From contig CAJNDS010002757.1 in the NCBI GenBank assembly GCA_905221605.1, forward strand, positions 306,001-370,000: DNA of 64,000 nt. Reading direction: 5' to 3'. Below are positions 49,530 to 60,174 of this stretch, one piece after another. Position numbers and translations under genes: made by a program. Positions within the stretch are counted from its first letter, which is position 1; each line of letters begins with the position of its first letter. The stretch comes from Symbiodinium natans. Its lineage: Eukaryota > Sar > Dinophyceae > Suessiales > Symbiodiniaceae. The notes under the pieces are model-generated. The model saw only the letters and a program-made list of their open reading frames with translations. It was not told the origin of the DNA and did not search any database.

Positions 49530-52500
49530 TGGGCAAATCGTAGTAAACCCACGCAATACTGAAGAGCACCCCAGCAGCGGGAGTGTTGTCTGGTATCGTT
49601 GCTGGCACCTGGAGGAACAGCCACCGCCGGATGTGCGCGAAGTCGGCGGTGTCCAGAAAGGTGATCTTGCCTGAGCAAAAGGTTTAGGGTTTAGGGTTTA
49701 GGGTTTAGGGTTTAGGGTTTAGGTTTTTTTTTGCCACCCGCCTAGCTGACACTCAGGCCACGTTGCAGGGACTAATACCGGTCATACTGTTCCTTCAAGT
49801 TCTGGGGCGCTTTTAAAGGTTTAGGGTTTAGGGTTTAGGGTTTAGGGTTTAGGGTTTAGGGTTAGGGTTGAGAACCAAACCTAAACCCTGAACCCTAAAC
49901 CACACAAGAGACTCTGGATTCAAAGATGCCTGGACCTAAACGGGGACCCCCCTAATAGAACAGCACGGAGACTTACGGGGTGCAGAGTTTTAAGGCTCAA
50001 GCACTTAGGTTCAGCGAATGTGTTTTCTTCGGATTCGAGGTGCTGAAAGAGTCAAGGTCGTAAGTCGAGAGGAGACCTATACCTACGGTAGTTATGTATG
50101 TATGTGTATAGATGAATGTATGCGTATACGTATGCATACGTAGGTTTGTGCAAGAATAAAAGGGTCCAAGCCACTCTTCTCGCGGAAGACGGGGTCCTGC
50201 TTCAGCAGGTGCCCCAGCAAACGCGGACCGGTGTCGGCGCCCGGCAGCCACGCGACGTGCAGGGCCACGCGCACCTGGGCTGAAGGGCCGACTGCAGAAG
50301 AAAAGCACTTGGTTTAGAGTTGAGGGTTTAGGGTGAGGACGTTTTGCTTGTACTGACAGTCCTTAATAGGGACTATGGTAGGGGGTACTATAACCTTATT
50401 CAGGACTGTTAGTATAAGGGGGAGCATCCCAAGTTAGGGTTTAATTGGGGTTAATTAGGGTTTAGGGCTTCGGGCTCCGATAGTACTTTGGAAGCATATG
50501 GGTGGTTGTCAAAATTATGGTCCCTTGTTGGATCCCTATCATAATACGGCACCTAATATTGGGGCACCCAAAAAGGGACCATAATTTTGACCATAACTTT
50601 GACAACCACCCATATAGAAATTCATGGCACTTCATTGGCTAGCGCAGTTGGGTGCCAACAGTCTGTTGAGCTGCGTTGCATAGCCGAAGCTCCAAGATTC
50701 CGAAAGCCCAAGCAAACAATGGACCTTGTGCCCCTTGGAGATACAAAATACAAAGTGCAGCTCAACGCAAAGCCCAGGCACTAGGTCAAAGGCATGCCGC
50801 AGGTCCTGACGTTCACTCGGCGAATCACACACCAGCTATACCGACCCTGCATCAGGGATCCCACCCCACCCAGGAGGATTACCAGGGGCCTACTATAGGG
50901 AAAGAACGGGGGCAAGGTCTTTCTTGCTACTAAGGGGTTCCTGGTCCCCGCACTTCGATGCTTTAGCTCTGACATTCCTAGGGGTGCCACGTGCACAGTG
51001 CGCACAGCTCAGCTTGCGAATACCGCCGAGCCCCGAACCCCTAACCCCCCTAAACCCTAAACCCGAACCCCAAACCCCAAACCCTAAACCCTAAACCCTA
51101 AACCCTAAACCCTAAACCCTAAACCCTAAGCCCCAACTCAAGGTCTCCTGTGGCGAGTATAGGCACAACCAGGGCCCCAGTGGGCGGCCCCCGCCTGGAG
51201 GGTCACAGAAAGCGCGAGTTGTTGTTAGGGTTCTGAGGGTTTAGGGTTTAGGGTTTAGGGTTTAGGGTTTTAGGGTTTAGGGTTTTTGGATTTTTCGACT
51301 CTCGCACTCCCTGAAGCAGGCAAGGATCCTTTGGGGTTTTAGGGTTTAGGGTTTAGGGTTTCGGGTTTAGGGTTTAGGGTTTAGAGTTTAGGGGGCCCAT
51401 AGTTTAAGATTCCACCTGAAACCCCCTCCCCCCTCCCCCCACCGATGCAGTCGACGTAGCGGTCGCTGGGCCAGAGGCCTGGTACCTCCGCGGTTGGCAC
51501 AAAGCACCCATGACCCCACCGCCTCGCACTGTAACCCTAGTTAAACCCGAAACCAGGGTTCAAGGGTCTGAGGTGAGGGCTTGCAGGCTTCAGGGGCAGA
51601 TCCCGGATGGTCTAGGTTCTAGATGTGGCTCAACCCCGCCAAACCCTTTTCAAAAACGCGTAGTGTAATGTTTAGGTTTGAGAGCTTCGGGTTTTAGGGG
51701 AAACCCTTTACAACCCGATCATCTCAAAAACGCTTAATGTTCAGAGTTTAGGGTGGCTTAGGGGGAAGCCCTATAAGAACCCTAAACCCTAAACCGGACC
51801 CTAAACCCTAAACCCTAGACCCTAAACCTAAACCCTAAACCCTATAAAAACCCCCGATCATCCTCTCCTGGGTCTTGTGCTTCTCGGCTGGGAAGTGCCA
51901 GTCGCCCTCGGGGATCTGATCGGGCGACTTGGCCTTGGAGGCTGCCCAGCCCAGGATCTCGGGATCGCAGTAATCCTTGGCGTCGAGGGTTTAGGGTTTA
52001 GGGTTTAGGGTTTAGGGTTTAGGGTTTAGGGTTTAGGGTTTAGGGTTTAGGGTTTAGGGTTTAGGGTTTAGGGTTTAGGGTTTAGGGTTTATTTTCCCAT
52101 CCGTGTCGCAAGGGTTTAGGGTTTAGGGTTTAGGGTTTAGGGTTTAGGGTTTAGGGTTTAGGGTTTAGGGTTTCGGGTCCAGGGTTTCGGGGCCGCTCTG
52201 GCCATCCCGAATCTAGCTTCGGGCTCTGTGGAGTTGAGAGAGTTTGATTTGGGCCTTTTATTTGGGCCTTTATGGTTTAGGGCCCCCCGAAGCCCTACAT
52301 AAGCCCACTTTCAGGGGCCCCAAAAGGCCCGACAAGACGCCTGCTTCTTCATCCCCTCGGTGTAGTTGGTCGCGAAGGTCCAGCAGGGATGCTGCTGATC
52401 TGACCCGACCACCCCCTTCTGGCAGTAGATCAGATAGACATCCCGAGCTCTGGAGCCTAAGGCTTCCCAGGTGAAGGTTTTAGTTAGGGTTTAGGGCATG

Positions 52501-53760
52501 AGAGGGCTTTCAGGGTCTACTCTAGGGTTTTTGGTAGGCTTTGGCTTTTAGAGGATACGCAAACCAGGGCGCTGAGGGTTCGAGGGCTCCCTGCCAGACG
52601 ACTCAGAAAAGAAAAACTTGGGTTCCTTGGGTTTAGGTGAAAGGTTTTGTAAAACCCCTAAACCCTAAACCCTAAACCCTAAACCCTAAACCCTAATTTC
52701 TAAACCCTAATTTCTAAACCCTAGTTTCTAAACCCTAATTTCTAAACCCTAAACCCTAAACCCTAAACCCTAAACCCTAAACCCTAAACCCTAAACCCTA
52801 AACCCTAAACCCTAAACCCTAAACCCTAAACCCTAAACCCTAAACCCTAAACCCTAAACCCTAAACCCTAAACCCTAAACCCTAATACCCTAAACCCTAA
52901 ACCCTAAACCCTAAACCCTAAACCCTAAACCCTAAACCCTAAACCCTAAACCCTAAACCCTAAACCCTAAACCCTAAACCCTAAACCCTAAACCCTAAAC
53001 CCTAAACCCTAAACCCTAAACCCTAAACCCTAAACCCTAAACCCTAAACCCTAAACCCTAAACCCTAAACCCTAAACCCTAAACCCTAAACCCAAGCCAA
53101 CAAAGACCCAGGAACCTAGGTGCTCCATCGCCTCTGCCGGCTTTCTCCAGACTGGTCTGTCATCGACTTGGGCGCCGCCAACCAGGAAGTATTCCCCCAC
53201 CTGAGCTGGTGTGGGACGATTAGGGGTTTAGGGTTTAGGGTTTAGGGTTTAGGGTTTAGGGTTTAGGGTTTAGGGTTTAGGGTTTAGGGTTTAGAGGTCT
53301 ATGGGGTCTAGGATCAAGGCTTTGCTGGGAGCGGTCGCACCGCTAGAGTCAAAAGGCCGACCTGCAGTACCTAGAGCCAAAATGCCGGCGCTTGATCTCG
53401 GATGTCTTGCGCAAGCAAGGAAGGCGTTGCCCCTGGACCTTTCAAGCCTTGAAATTCTGGGACCAGGGAACCTTTTTGGACTGAGACCCCCAACCCTTAT
53501 ACCGTTGCAACCCGAAACTCTCAACCTCACACCCCATAAACCCCAAACCCTAAACCCTAAACCCTAAACCCCAAACCCTAAACCCCAAACCCTAAACCCT
53601 CAACCCCTAAACTCTCTGTAGAAATCACGCCGGGCCGCCATGTACTCGCGGCAGAACTGCCGGGCCACCACCTTCACGGATGGGGGCGCCGTCGTCTGGC
53701 CGAGCAGGAACAAGCCATCCTTCAGGTTCCCAAAGAAGCCCGCCAGGGCCTCTCAGAAAG
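49530..53760 (-). CDS. Unidentified multi-exon gene in telomere-repeat-rich introns
   Basis: Exon-like pieces in minus-strand order: 53760-53625 (EALAGFFGNLKDGLFLLGQT, TAPPSVKVVARQFCREYMAA), 53218-53095 (PTPAQVGEYFLVGGAQVDDR, PVWRKPAEAMEHLGSWVFVG), 51988-51850 (DYCDPEILGWAASKAKSPDQ, IPEGDWHFPAEKHKTQERMI), possibly 51230-51135, 50292-50155 (VGPSAQVRVALHVAWLPGAD, TGPRLLGHLLKQDPVFREKS) and 49678-49530 (KITFLDTADFAHIRRWLFLQ, IPDNTPAAGVLFSIAWVYYD). Acceptors such as TTCTGCAG|TCGG and GCTCAG|GCAAG fit. That all pieces belong to one gene is inferred from strand and order. No family recognised. Introns start and end in telomere-like arrays. Confidence 0.4.
49681..49722. repeat. Interstitial TTTAGGG tract
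   Basis: Six heptamers, directly upstream (sense) of the exon at 49678-49530. A further tract of seven units lies at 49819-49866. Confidence 0.95.
50348..50432. mobile_element. GATGTTCCCCC-family MITE, copy A
   Basis: Right end GGACTGTTAGTATAAGGGGGAGCATCCCAAG; left end decayed (TACTGACAGTCC). Interior GGGGGTACTATAACC-type sequence is shared with 62166-62264. Confidence 0.65.
50495..50616. mobile_element. CATATGGGTGGTTGTCAAA-family MITE
   Basis: A 122 bp element with long inverted ends: CATATGGGTGGTTGTCAAAA and its partner GACAACCACCCATAT, plus AATTATGGTCCCTT and AAGGGACCATAATT. Single copy in this window. Confidence 0.75.
51040..51390. repeat. Convergent CCCTAAA (51048-51128) and TTTAGGG (51237-51390) tracts
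   Basis: The two arrays face each other across about 105 bp that may be an exon of the gene at 49.5-53.8 kb (an open frame with AGAAHWGPGCAYTRH). Confidence 0.85.
51775..51845. repeat. Interstitial CCCTAAA tract
   Basis: Degenerate array ending 5-10 bp from the exon at 51850-51988. Confidence 0.9.
51989..52172. repeat. Interstitial TTTAGGG tracts
   Basis: Two arrays (51989-52091 and 52111-52172) separated by 20 bp. They form the 3' end of the sense-strand intron that starts with the CCCTAAA array at 52650-53092. Confidence 0.97.
52647..53092. repeat. Longest CCCTAAA tract in the window
   Basis: About 60 heptamers with a patch of AATTTCTAAACCC variants (52695-52745) and one AATACCC. It ends directly at the exon 53095-53218. 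Confidence 0.98.
53222..53296. repeat. Interstitial TTTAGGG tract
   Basis: Ten perfect heptamers, convergent with the 52647 array. Confidence 0.98.
53535..53612. repeat. CCCTAAA/CCCCAAA tract
   Basis: About ten degenerate units on the left of the exon at 53625-53760. Confidence 0.9.
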
Positions 53761-53777
53761 ACAGAGGGTTTTTGGGG

Positions 53778-53906
53778 GGCTCTTTAGGCTCTTTAGGCTC
53801 TTTGGGCTGTTTAGGCTCTTTAGGCTCTTTAGGCTGTTTAGGCTGTTTAGGCTCTTTAGGCTGTTTGGTCTGCTTAGGCTGTTTAGGCTGCTTAAGCAGT
53901 TTAGGG
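53778..53906. repeat. (TTTAGGCTC/TTTAGGCTG)n nonamer array
   Basis: About 14 copies of a 9-mer that contains the TTTAGG core of the telomere-like heptamer. It borders the exon at 53625-53760 on the right. Frames through it (SLGSLGCLG) are repeats only. Confidence 0.9.
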
Positions 53907-54179
53907 TTTCGGGCAGCCATGTTCTTGTGGTGTTTTCTAGGGGGTTTTCCTGAAAACTGTCGGCCAAGTCCTTAGGGAGGTCAGAGGGCTTTGAAAAGGG
54001 GTCAGAGTTCAGGCTACGGAAGCCGCCCTCTGATCCGGTTATGACAACCTGGTGGGGTGCAGAGGGTAGGCGTTTTGAAGGTTTTGTGGTCCCTGCCCTG
54101 TGTCTCAGCAGCTCCCGGCTGCGTGATGTCAGCGGAAACGACGGCGGATCGCGGATGGATGTGGGTTTGAAGGACACGC

Positions 54180-54905
54180 TCGCGAACAACACACACACAC
54201 ACACAAACACACATAAGCCAACACAAACACGCTCACAGGTACAACATAACATAAGAACGAAATCTTGTAGTAATAAACAATGAAATAAATGGAAGATGAA
54301 ATAAAGTACTCATGTAATAACATGACCATACAGTACAGTAATATAATAGCATAAGGATAAACTAATATAAAGGTAAAAAATAATACAGTAAGACAAGCAT
54401 ATGGCAACAGCACAGCAGAACAAGATAAGAACATATGAATATCAAAATATAGTTGTATAGGAATATATGAATATCGAAATATAGAAACATAATAATTTAA
54501 CAATACAATGATATCATACTGTGTGAATATATTAACAATAGTATATTGGGATGTTCCCCCTTATGCTAACAGTCCTTACTGGGGATTGTAATGGGGGATA
54601 CGATGATCCCTATTCAGGACTACTAGTATAAGGGTGAACATTCCAAATAATATAAGAGTATGACAGGAGCATAGGCAGAAGCACCCACAGACCACAAAGC
54701 AAAAAAACAAACAATAAATAAAAACATATTAACATATCTAAAAAGCTGATGATGATGATGATGATGATGATGATAATAGTAAAATAATAGTTATAATAAT
54801 TATGATAATGATAATGATGATGATCAGAATAATAATAAATGATGATGATGATTAAAATTATTATTATTAGTATGACGATGATGATGATGATCATCATTAT
54901 TAGAA
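54180..54905. repeat. AT-rich block with microsatellites
   Basis: (CA)n at 54190-54215, scattered ATA-rich sequence, and (GAT)n/(ATT)n at 54745-54900. It includes a MITE. No gene is seen. Confidence 0.9.
54546..54646. mobile_element. GATGTTCCCCC-family MITE, copy B
   Basis: A 101 bp element with inverted ends TTGGGATGTTCCCCCTTATG and GTATAAGGGTGAACATTCCAA, and inner CTAACAGTCC and GGACTACTAG. Confidence 0.8.
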
Positions 54906-54984
54906 ACAGCAAGGCGCCTGCAGCGCGCTCCGAAAGCTCGAAGCGGCCTCCACCTTTGCAAGCTTAGCGCTTCGGCTTCAGGGT

Positions 54985-55075
54985 TTTAGGGGCTTAGGGT
55001 TTTGGGTTTAGGGTTTAGGGCTTAGGGCTTAGGGTTTAGAGTTTAGGGCTTAGGGCTTAGGGTTTAGGGTTTAGG
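54985..55075. repeat. TTTAGGG/CTTAGGG tract
   Basis: About 12 units alternating TTTAGGG and CTTAGGG. Confidence 0.9.
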
Positions 55076-55214
55076 CGGTCGGCATTGGGCATTTCAGCCT
55101 GAGGGGCCTTGTTCTTTTTTCAGGTGAAAAGGCTTGAAAATCTGACTGTCCTGGTCATTCCGGGCCCCTTTCGGGTGGCCCATATGACAGCAGGCTCTGA
55201 GGCCCGAACATCCT

Positions 55215-57050
55215 AAACTTCAAATATGCCCTGTAGGGACTGCCTGCAGGAGCTCGGGTCGCGAAGCGATGGCGTAGGCGGCCTCAGGCATCTTCTTGGG
55301 GGGCTCCAGCGGGTTGGCTTCAGTGTTTTAAGTGTGTCCATGAGGGCTACAGCTCATGGGTTTTGGGCTCGGGGTAAGACGACGGCTTCGGGTTGTCGGG
55401 CTTACAGGGTTGGCTTTTTGGGGTTCTGTTGGTACTGGCTCAGGTGGACTGCTCCACAGGGCGCCACAAACGGCTTACTTGCTGCGGTACGGAGTAGGTT
55501 CGCCGTACCTACTCCGACAATCCTATGCAACCACCGCTCGCCCAGCTTTTCTCTCCTTCGGGGCAAATCAAACCCTCAATTTGATTCAAGCCCTCACCCC
55601 ACCAAAGGTCTTCGGGCTCTTAAGGTTTCGGGATGTTTCGCGTGTTCGAGCAGGGCACCTCTTCCGCCCCGCCGCAGAGTGAGACCAGTGTGGGCATGAT
55701 CTTCCGGATCTGGGCTTCCTGGTAATTTCACGTGTTTCCTAGCAGATTCCTTGAGGGCTTGGTGAAGGGTTCTGGTGCTGACTGTATCCCATGCCACGCC
55801 ATCACCATGTCAACAATGTCAAACTTCCCATGAGCCCCTATAAGTCTCCACCGTCTCCAAGGTTCGCTGACACGCAAGAGGCTGGGGTTGTTGTGCGTCG
55901 CCAGAACCGCCAGCCGCTCGCTGCGGAGGGCCCTGGCCAGCGCGGGAAGCGCCTGCTCGCCGGTTCGCGCCTTCTCCTCGGCAGCTTTTGTGGTGCTCGG
56001 AGATGACTGATGTTGCTACGTGGACTACACCTCTCAGAGACTTCCTGAGATTCTTCAACTTCTGGCTACGATTGGGAAGCTCGTGCGACACTTTTGAATC
56101 CAAGGACACACAAGATCACCCAAGCGTCCCACAGCAGCTGCGGCTGGCTCTTGGTAGCCTCGCAGAGGTGGTGCCGGGCCGCCACTGTGCCGGCCAGGCG
56201 CGTGAGGTTGTTCTCCGAGCGCGCGAGGCGGCCGGAGATGCCACCTCTGGTCTTTAGGGGCTCGTCTTCACAAGAGGGTTTCTGAAGGTTTTTCGGGTTG
56301 AGGCTGCTCTTACCACGCATACCGCGGTTTAGGGCTTGAGCCGCTTGGACCTCGCAGGAACCACATGATCAGCTTCGAGTTAGAAGCATTTAGAAGCTTA
56401 AAACCATCTTTAGGACGAAGCCTAAACCCTGCCCCACCTGTCTTCGCCAGGATCGGGGTGGAGGGTCTCTCCCGTTTGGGGCCGTCGTCCGAAAAAGGCT
56501 GGCTGGCAGACTTTCCCAGCTTGGGCGGCAGGGCCTTCACGGTTCCTGACGACTTGGGGTTTATCGGGTTTATCGGGTTTCCAGTATTTATAGGGTTTAA
56601 TTACAGGGTTTGTAAGGGGACAGGGTTTAGGGTGTAGGAGTGTAGGAGTAGGGCTCATAGCCTGAAGTTCTTATTGGGGCTTGGGATGTTTAAGGTTTAG
56701 GGCGTAATTGCATGTTCACCAGGGGCATGAAAAGTTTTCCGCGTGGCCAAATACGGCTGAAACTGGCTTGCGTCCACATAGGGAAGGAGGGGAGCCTTTG
56801 CAACCAAAAAAACCGCTAAACCCCAAACCCTAAGTCCCAGACCTCCTATATAGGCTCTTGATCGCCCCCCAAGGTGTTCCCTAGATGCTTGCTGGCTTAC
56901 TCTTTGGGGTGCGGGGGCTTTTGGGGGGTTGTTTGCAAAGGGATTCGAAGCAACGATGACAACAAACCCCCCGCCTACAGCGTTGAGCACCTCTGGGAGT
57001 TCACGGAACTGATACCTTGGCTCCCGTGCCGATACCTTGGGGCCTTTCTG
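55215..57050 (-). CDS. Unidentified multi-exon gene, helical
   Basis: Exon-like pieces in minus-strand order: about 57040-56930 (EPRYQFRELPEVLNAVGGGF, VVIVASNPF), about 56550-56430 (VKALPPKLGKSASQPFSDDG), 56270-56095 (GGISGRLARSENNLTRLAGT, HHLCEATKSQPQLLWDAW), 55975-55850 (TGEQALPALARALRSERLAV, LATHNNPSLLRVSE), about 55720-55660 (QEAQIRKIMPTLVSL) and about 55300-55220 (MPEAAYAIASRPELLQAVPT). The leucine/alanine-rich helical pieces resemble octotricopeptide or RAP-type organelle RNA-binding proteins in style, but no motif proves it. One gene is inferred from strand and spacing. Confidence 0.4.
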
Positions 57051-57327
57051 GCCTGAATGCGCCACCTGCCTATAGCCAAAGGCTTATGTTTTTGCCACCG
57101 CAGCACACCCCTAAGCGTCAAGTACGAAGTAGAACTGAGACAAGAGAGCCAGCAACTGCAGCACTCAGAACCCGCCCCAGCTTAGGGTTTGAAGGTTGTT
57201 TCAAGCTTGCTGTTCCCACCCTCGCGGACCTGGGTCCGCACTGAGGGCGTGTGCTGGGCCCCAAAGTCCCGTCCCCCATACTCCATCCGCAAGCTCAACG
57301 AATCTGGACCTTTCTGGTATACTTCTC

Positions 57328-57362
57328 AAAAACCCTAAACCCTAAACCCTAAACCCTAAACC
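57328..57362. repeat. Interstitial CCCTAAA tract
   Basis: Five heptamers. Confidence 0.9.
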
Positions 57363-57439
57363 AGGGGCTATTTTGGGGGATTCCCCTCCTCATCCGGTTC
57401 CCTGCCACAGAAACCCCCAGGCTCCACACCCCAACACAC

Positions 57440-57578
57440 CCCCTAAACCCTAAACCCTAAACCCTAAACCCTAAACCCTAAACCCTAAACCCTAAACCCT
57501 AAACCCTAAACCCTAAACCCTAAACCCTAAACCCTATAAACCCTAAACCCTAAACCCTATAAACCCTAAACCCTAAAT
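57440..57578. repeat. Interstitial CCCTAAA tract
   Basis: About 19 units with ATAAACCC slips, ending at an exon-like segment. Confidence 0.97.
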
Positions 57579-57584
57579 TCCCAG

Positions 57585-57683
57585 AGCCCGAGGGGCTTCA
57601 GAGTCTTGCGCTCGTCGTTGCTCAGGTGGTGCGCCGACTCGACGAGGTGATGCGGATCGCAGCCCAAGAAGTCCTGGGGCTTG
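57585..57683 (-). CDS. Exon-like segment between convergent telomere-like tracts
   Basis: The minus strand encodes KPQDFLGCDPHHLVESAHHL then SNDERKTLKPLGLWE. The acceptor could be CCCTACAAG| supplied by the repeat; the TTTAGGG that starts at the other end could supply GTTTAG as donor. Unidentified. Confidence 0.5.
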
Positions 57684-57684
57684 T

Positions 57685-57800
57685 AGGGTTTAGGGTTTAG
57701 GGTTTAGGGTTTTGGGTTTTGGGTTTTGGGTTTAGGCTTTAGGGTTTTGGGTTTTGGGTTTAGGGTTTAGGGTTTAGGGTTTAGGGTTTAGGGTTTAGAT
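57685..57800. repeat. TTTAGGG/TTTTGGG tract
   Basis: About 16 units including a run of TTTTGGG. Confidence 0.95.
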
Positions 57801-58340
57801 CATTGCGGACCCATCAGAAGCGATCAGCACTTGTGGTTGGCTTAGAAGCTGGGTTTAGAGTTTAGGGTTTAGGGCGTCGACTCTCAAACTCGCACACGGC
57901 AGGCAAAGATTCACACCACACCGCCCACCATTGGGGCTGAGGGTTGCGGGGCATTAAGCATAATCAACAATGAATATTCAGAATGACGATATTAGCAGCT
58001 ATCATAATCATTATGCAGTTCATACAGATGATAATCGTAAACGGGCCTTGCACCGCTGTCCGCTCAGCTCCGCTTTGTCCTCCAGGGCCAACGCACGAAC
58101 CGCCTGGCGAGGAGGGCTGCATCCCGAATCCTATACGTTCAGGGTTGAGCCCTTCCCAACAGGACCTTTAAACCATCATCCCCTGCACTCTTCATTTGCA
58201 GTTTTATCACCATAAACGCAAAAACCCTATCCGCCCTATAAACCCTTTAAGCCCTATAAACGCTATAAACCCGTTAAAGAAAAAGAAAACCTGTAAACCC
58301 TGTAAACCCCGTAAACCCCAAACCCCCCCCCCCCCCCCCC
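57801..58340. other. No gene recognised
   Basis: Degenerate AAACCCTATAAA and GTAAACCC units (58215-58325) followed by a poly-C run of about 24 (58322-58346). Confidence 0.55.
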
Positions 58341-58346
58341 CCCCCA

Positions 58347-58430
58347 CCGAAAAGGGCCTTCAGGTTCCCGAACTCCGCAGCTCGGAGGTAGGCCTCCCCA
58401 GCGTTTCATCGCTTTTCAGAGGTGAAGGGC
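58347..58430 (-). CDS. Exon-like fragment
   Basis: The minus strand encodes AGEAYLRAAEFGNLKALF, which has the look of a TPR/Sel1-like helix. An in-frame stop lies just upstream, so the exon would start near 58412. Confidence 0.3.
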
Positions 58431-58758
58431 CAAAAGGGCGATGTAAAAAGCGAGCAAGGTCTACTTCTTAATAGCGGGAAAGGTCTGCGGACGTTGATAG
58501 ACACGTCATTATGTACCTGCATGCGTCTATCCACGGGTCTACTGTCGACTTAGCTTGCGCATGTTCGACTCGAACGAGTGTGTATACCTGTATATGCTCA
58601 CGTATCATGTTCCATTCCGGGATTTAGTATTGAAGTTTCGGGCAGGTTACGGGGCGTGCTGCAGGCTCAGTGCCGCGTTCGCAGCACAATCTGTTTTGGG
58701 GTGTGGGGAATAGGCTTCTGGCCTCGGCGCGGGATGCTCCCTTGAAAAGGGTTCAGGG

Positions 58759-58808
58759 CTTCGGGTTTAGGGTTTAGGGTTTAGGGTTTAGGGTTTAGGG
58801 TTTAGGGT
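58759..58808. repeat. Interstitial TTTAGGG tract
   Basis: Seven heptamers. Confidence 0.95.
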
Positions 58809-59210
58809 CGGGGGCATGCTGCCGTTGACAGTTTGGATGTGGGTATTCGACAGCCGATACCGTAGAAACAATAGGCCAGCACTGCCCAGAACGACCCGAC
58901 CATCGCCCCCGCCCCTTTACTCAAGCCTCTTGGTTCCTAGGGTGGCTTCGGTACGAAGTCTTCAAGCCCTGAGCCGGAGACGCCACAGCGGCCAACCAGG
59001 CAAAACCCACGGAAGTTGAGCAAAACTCGGCACCCTTTTTTGATAGCCTGAAGCATTTCAGTAGTGTATATACGATAACGGAGACCAGCCCATGAAAAGC
59101 GCGACCCACAGTTTCAACCAACCCCCACAGAAAAACTTCCAGCTGCCAGTCGCGCCTGCGTGGCCAACTTATTCTTCCTGTGACAGGGTGGATGGGGTCC
59201 AGGGCTCATA

Positions 59211-59361
59211 CTTGGAGGTTCACGGTACTTGCTAACCAATTATAACTGTACTTATATCCCTACTTATAATACCCCTAAAAGGCCTTATAGGGGTTATCCC
59301 AATTACATGTAGGGTTATAAGCCCAGTTATTAGTGGTTAGTAAGCACCATGAACCTCCAAG
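59211..59361. mobile_element. CTTGGAGGTTCA-family MITE
   Basis: A 151 bp near-palindrome: CTTGGAGGTTCACGGTACTT and its partner GCACCATGAACCTCCAAG, with AACTG and CAGTTATTAGTGG further in. It interrupts what may be one coding segment (LEQSETSTPNLTPFLKSTW to the right, KYEPWTPSTLSQEE to the left on the minus strand). Confidence 0.8.
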
Positions 59362-59364
59362 TAG

Positions 59365-59515
59365 ACTTCAGGAAGGGCGTGAGGTTTGGAGTTGAGGTTT
59401 CAGACTGCTCCAGGAAGACTGGACACCACGGCTTCCCCCCACATGTGAACTCCACCAGCGTCCTGGCATTGAAGGGCGCCTCAGCCACCGTTTCTCTCAT
59501 CCGTAGCTCTCTAGA
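59365..59515 (-). CDS. Exon-like fragment
   Basis: The minus strand encodes RETVAEAPFNARTLVEFTCG, GKPWCPVFLEQSETSTP in open frame up to the MITE. Unidentified. Confidence 0.4.
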
Positions 59516-60174
59516 TTCCGGTCGTTGTTGCAGGGTGCCGTTTTTTTTTTATAGAAGACCTAAGAAGGGACCACATGACCTAGAAAAGTACCTCCATGGA
59601 GATCCAGCTTTAGGACTAGGCCTCTAAGGGGTGCGACGCCACTCGCGCACGGCAGGCAATGCCTTCGAGGGCTTAGGGGATTTAGGACTCAAGCATGTCG
59701 CGCCAAGTGCTGCCTTGGAACATAGAGGCTCCTTCGGAGGCCAATGCGCTCTTGCTGTGGTGTTATCGGCTCCGCGTGCATGCCTGCCAGGGAAAGAGCC
59801 AACATTCCCAAACCTACAATCCCTTCCTGGTGTCTCAGGACGTCTTGGTAGGGAATTAGGGAATTGGGTACCATGGAGCGCCCCCTCTACAACCGTGCAA
59901 GCGATCATGCAACCTGGTTTCCGATTTCCAAGAACCACGAGTATGCAAATGAGTGCGGTTTGTACATGCTATACTTCTTGGGGTAGCTCGCTCAGCCAAG
60001 GCCTGCAATGCCGGCATGGGCACCGGGGCACACACTTGACTTGTGCAGCCAAAATGGCTGAGAAACATAGCAGTAGCTGCATAGATCCAGAGACAAACGC
60101 GGCCAGGCAGATGGCCAATTAGAGGAACTGACGCACAAAACGCCTGGCCTGGACAGACAGACAGACAGCAGATG

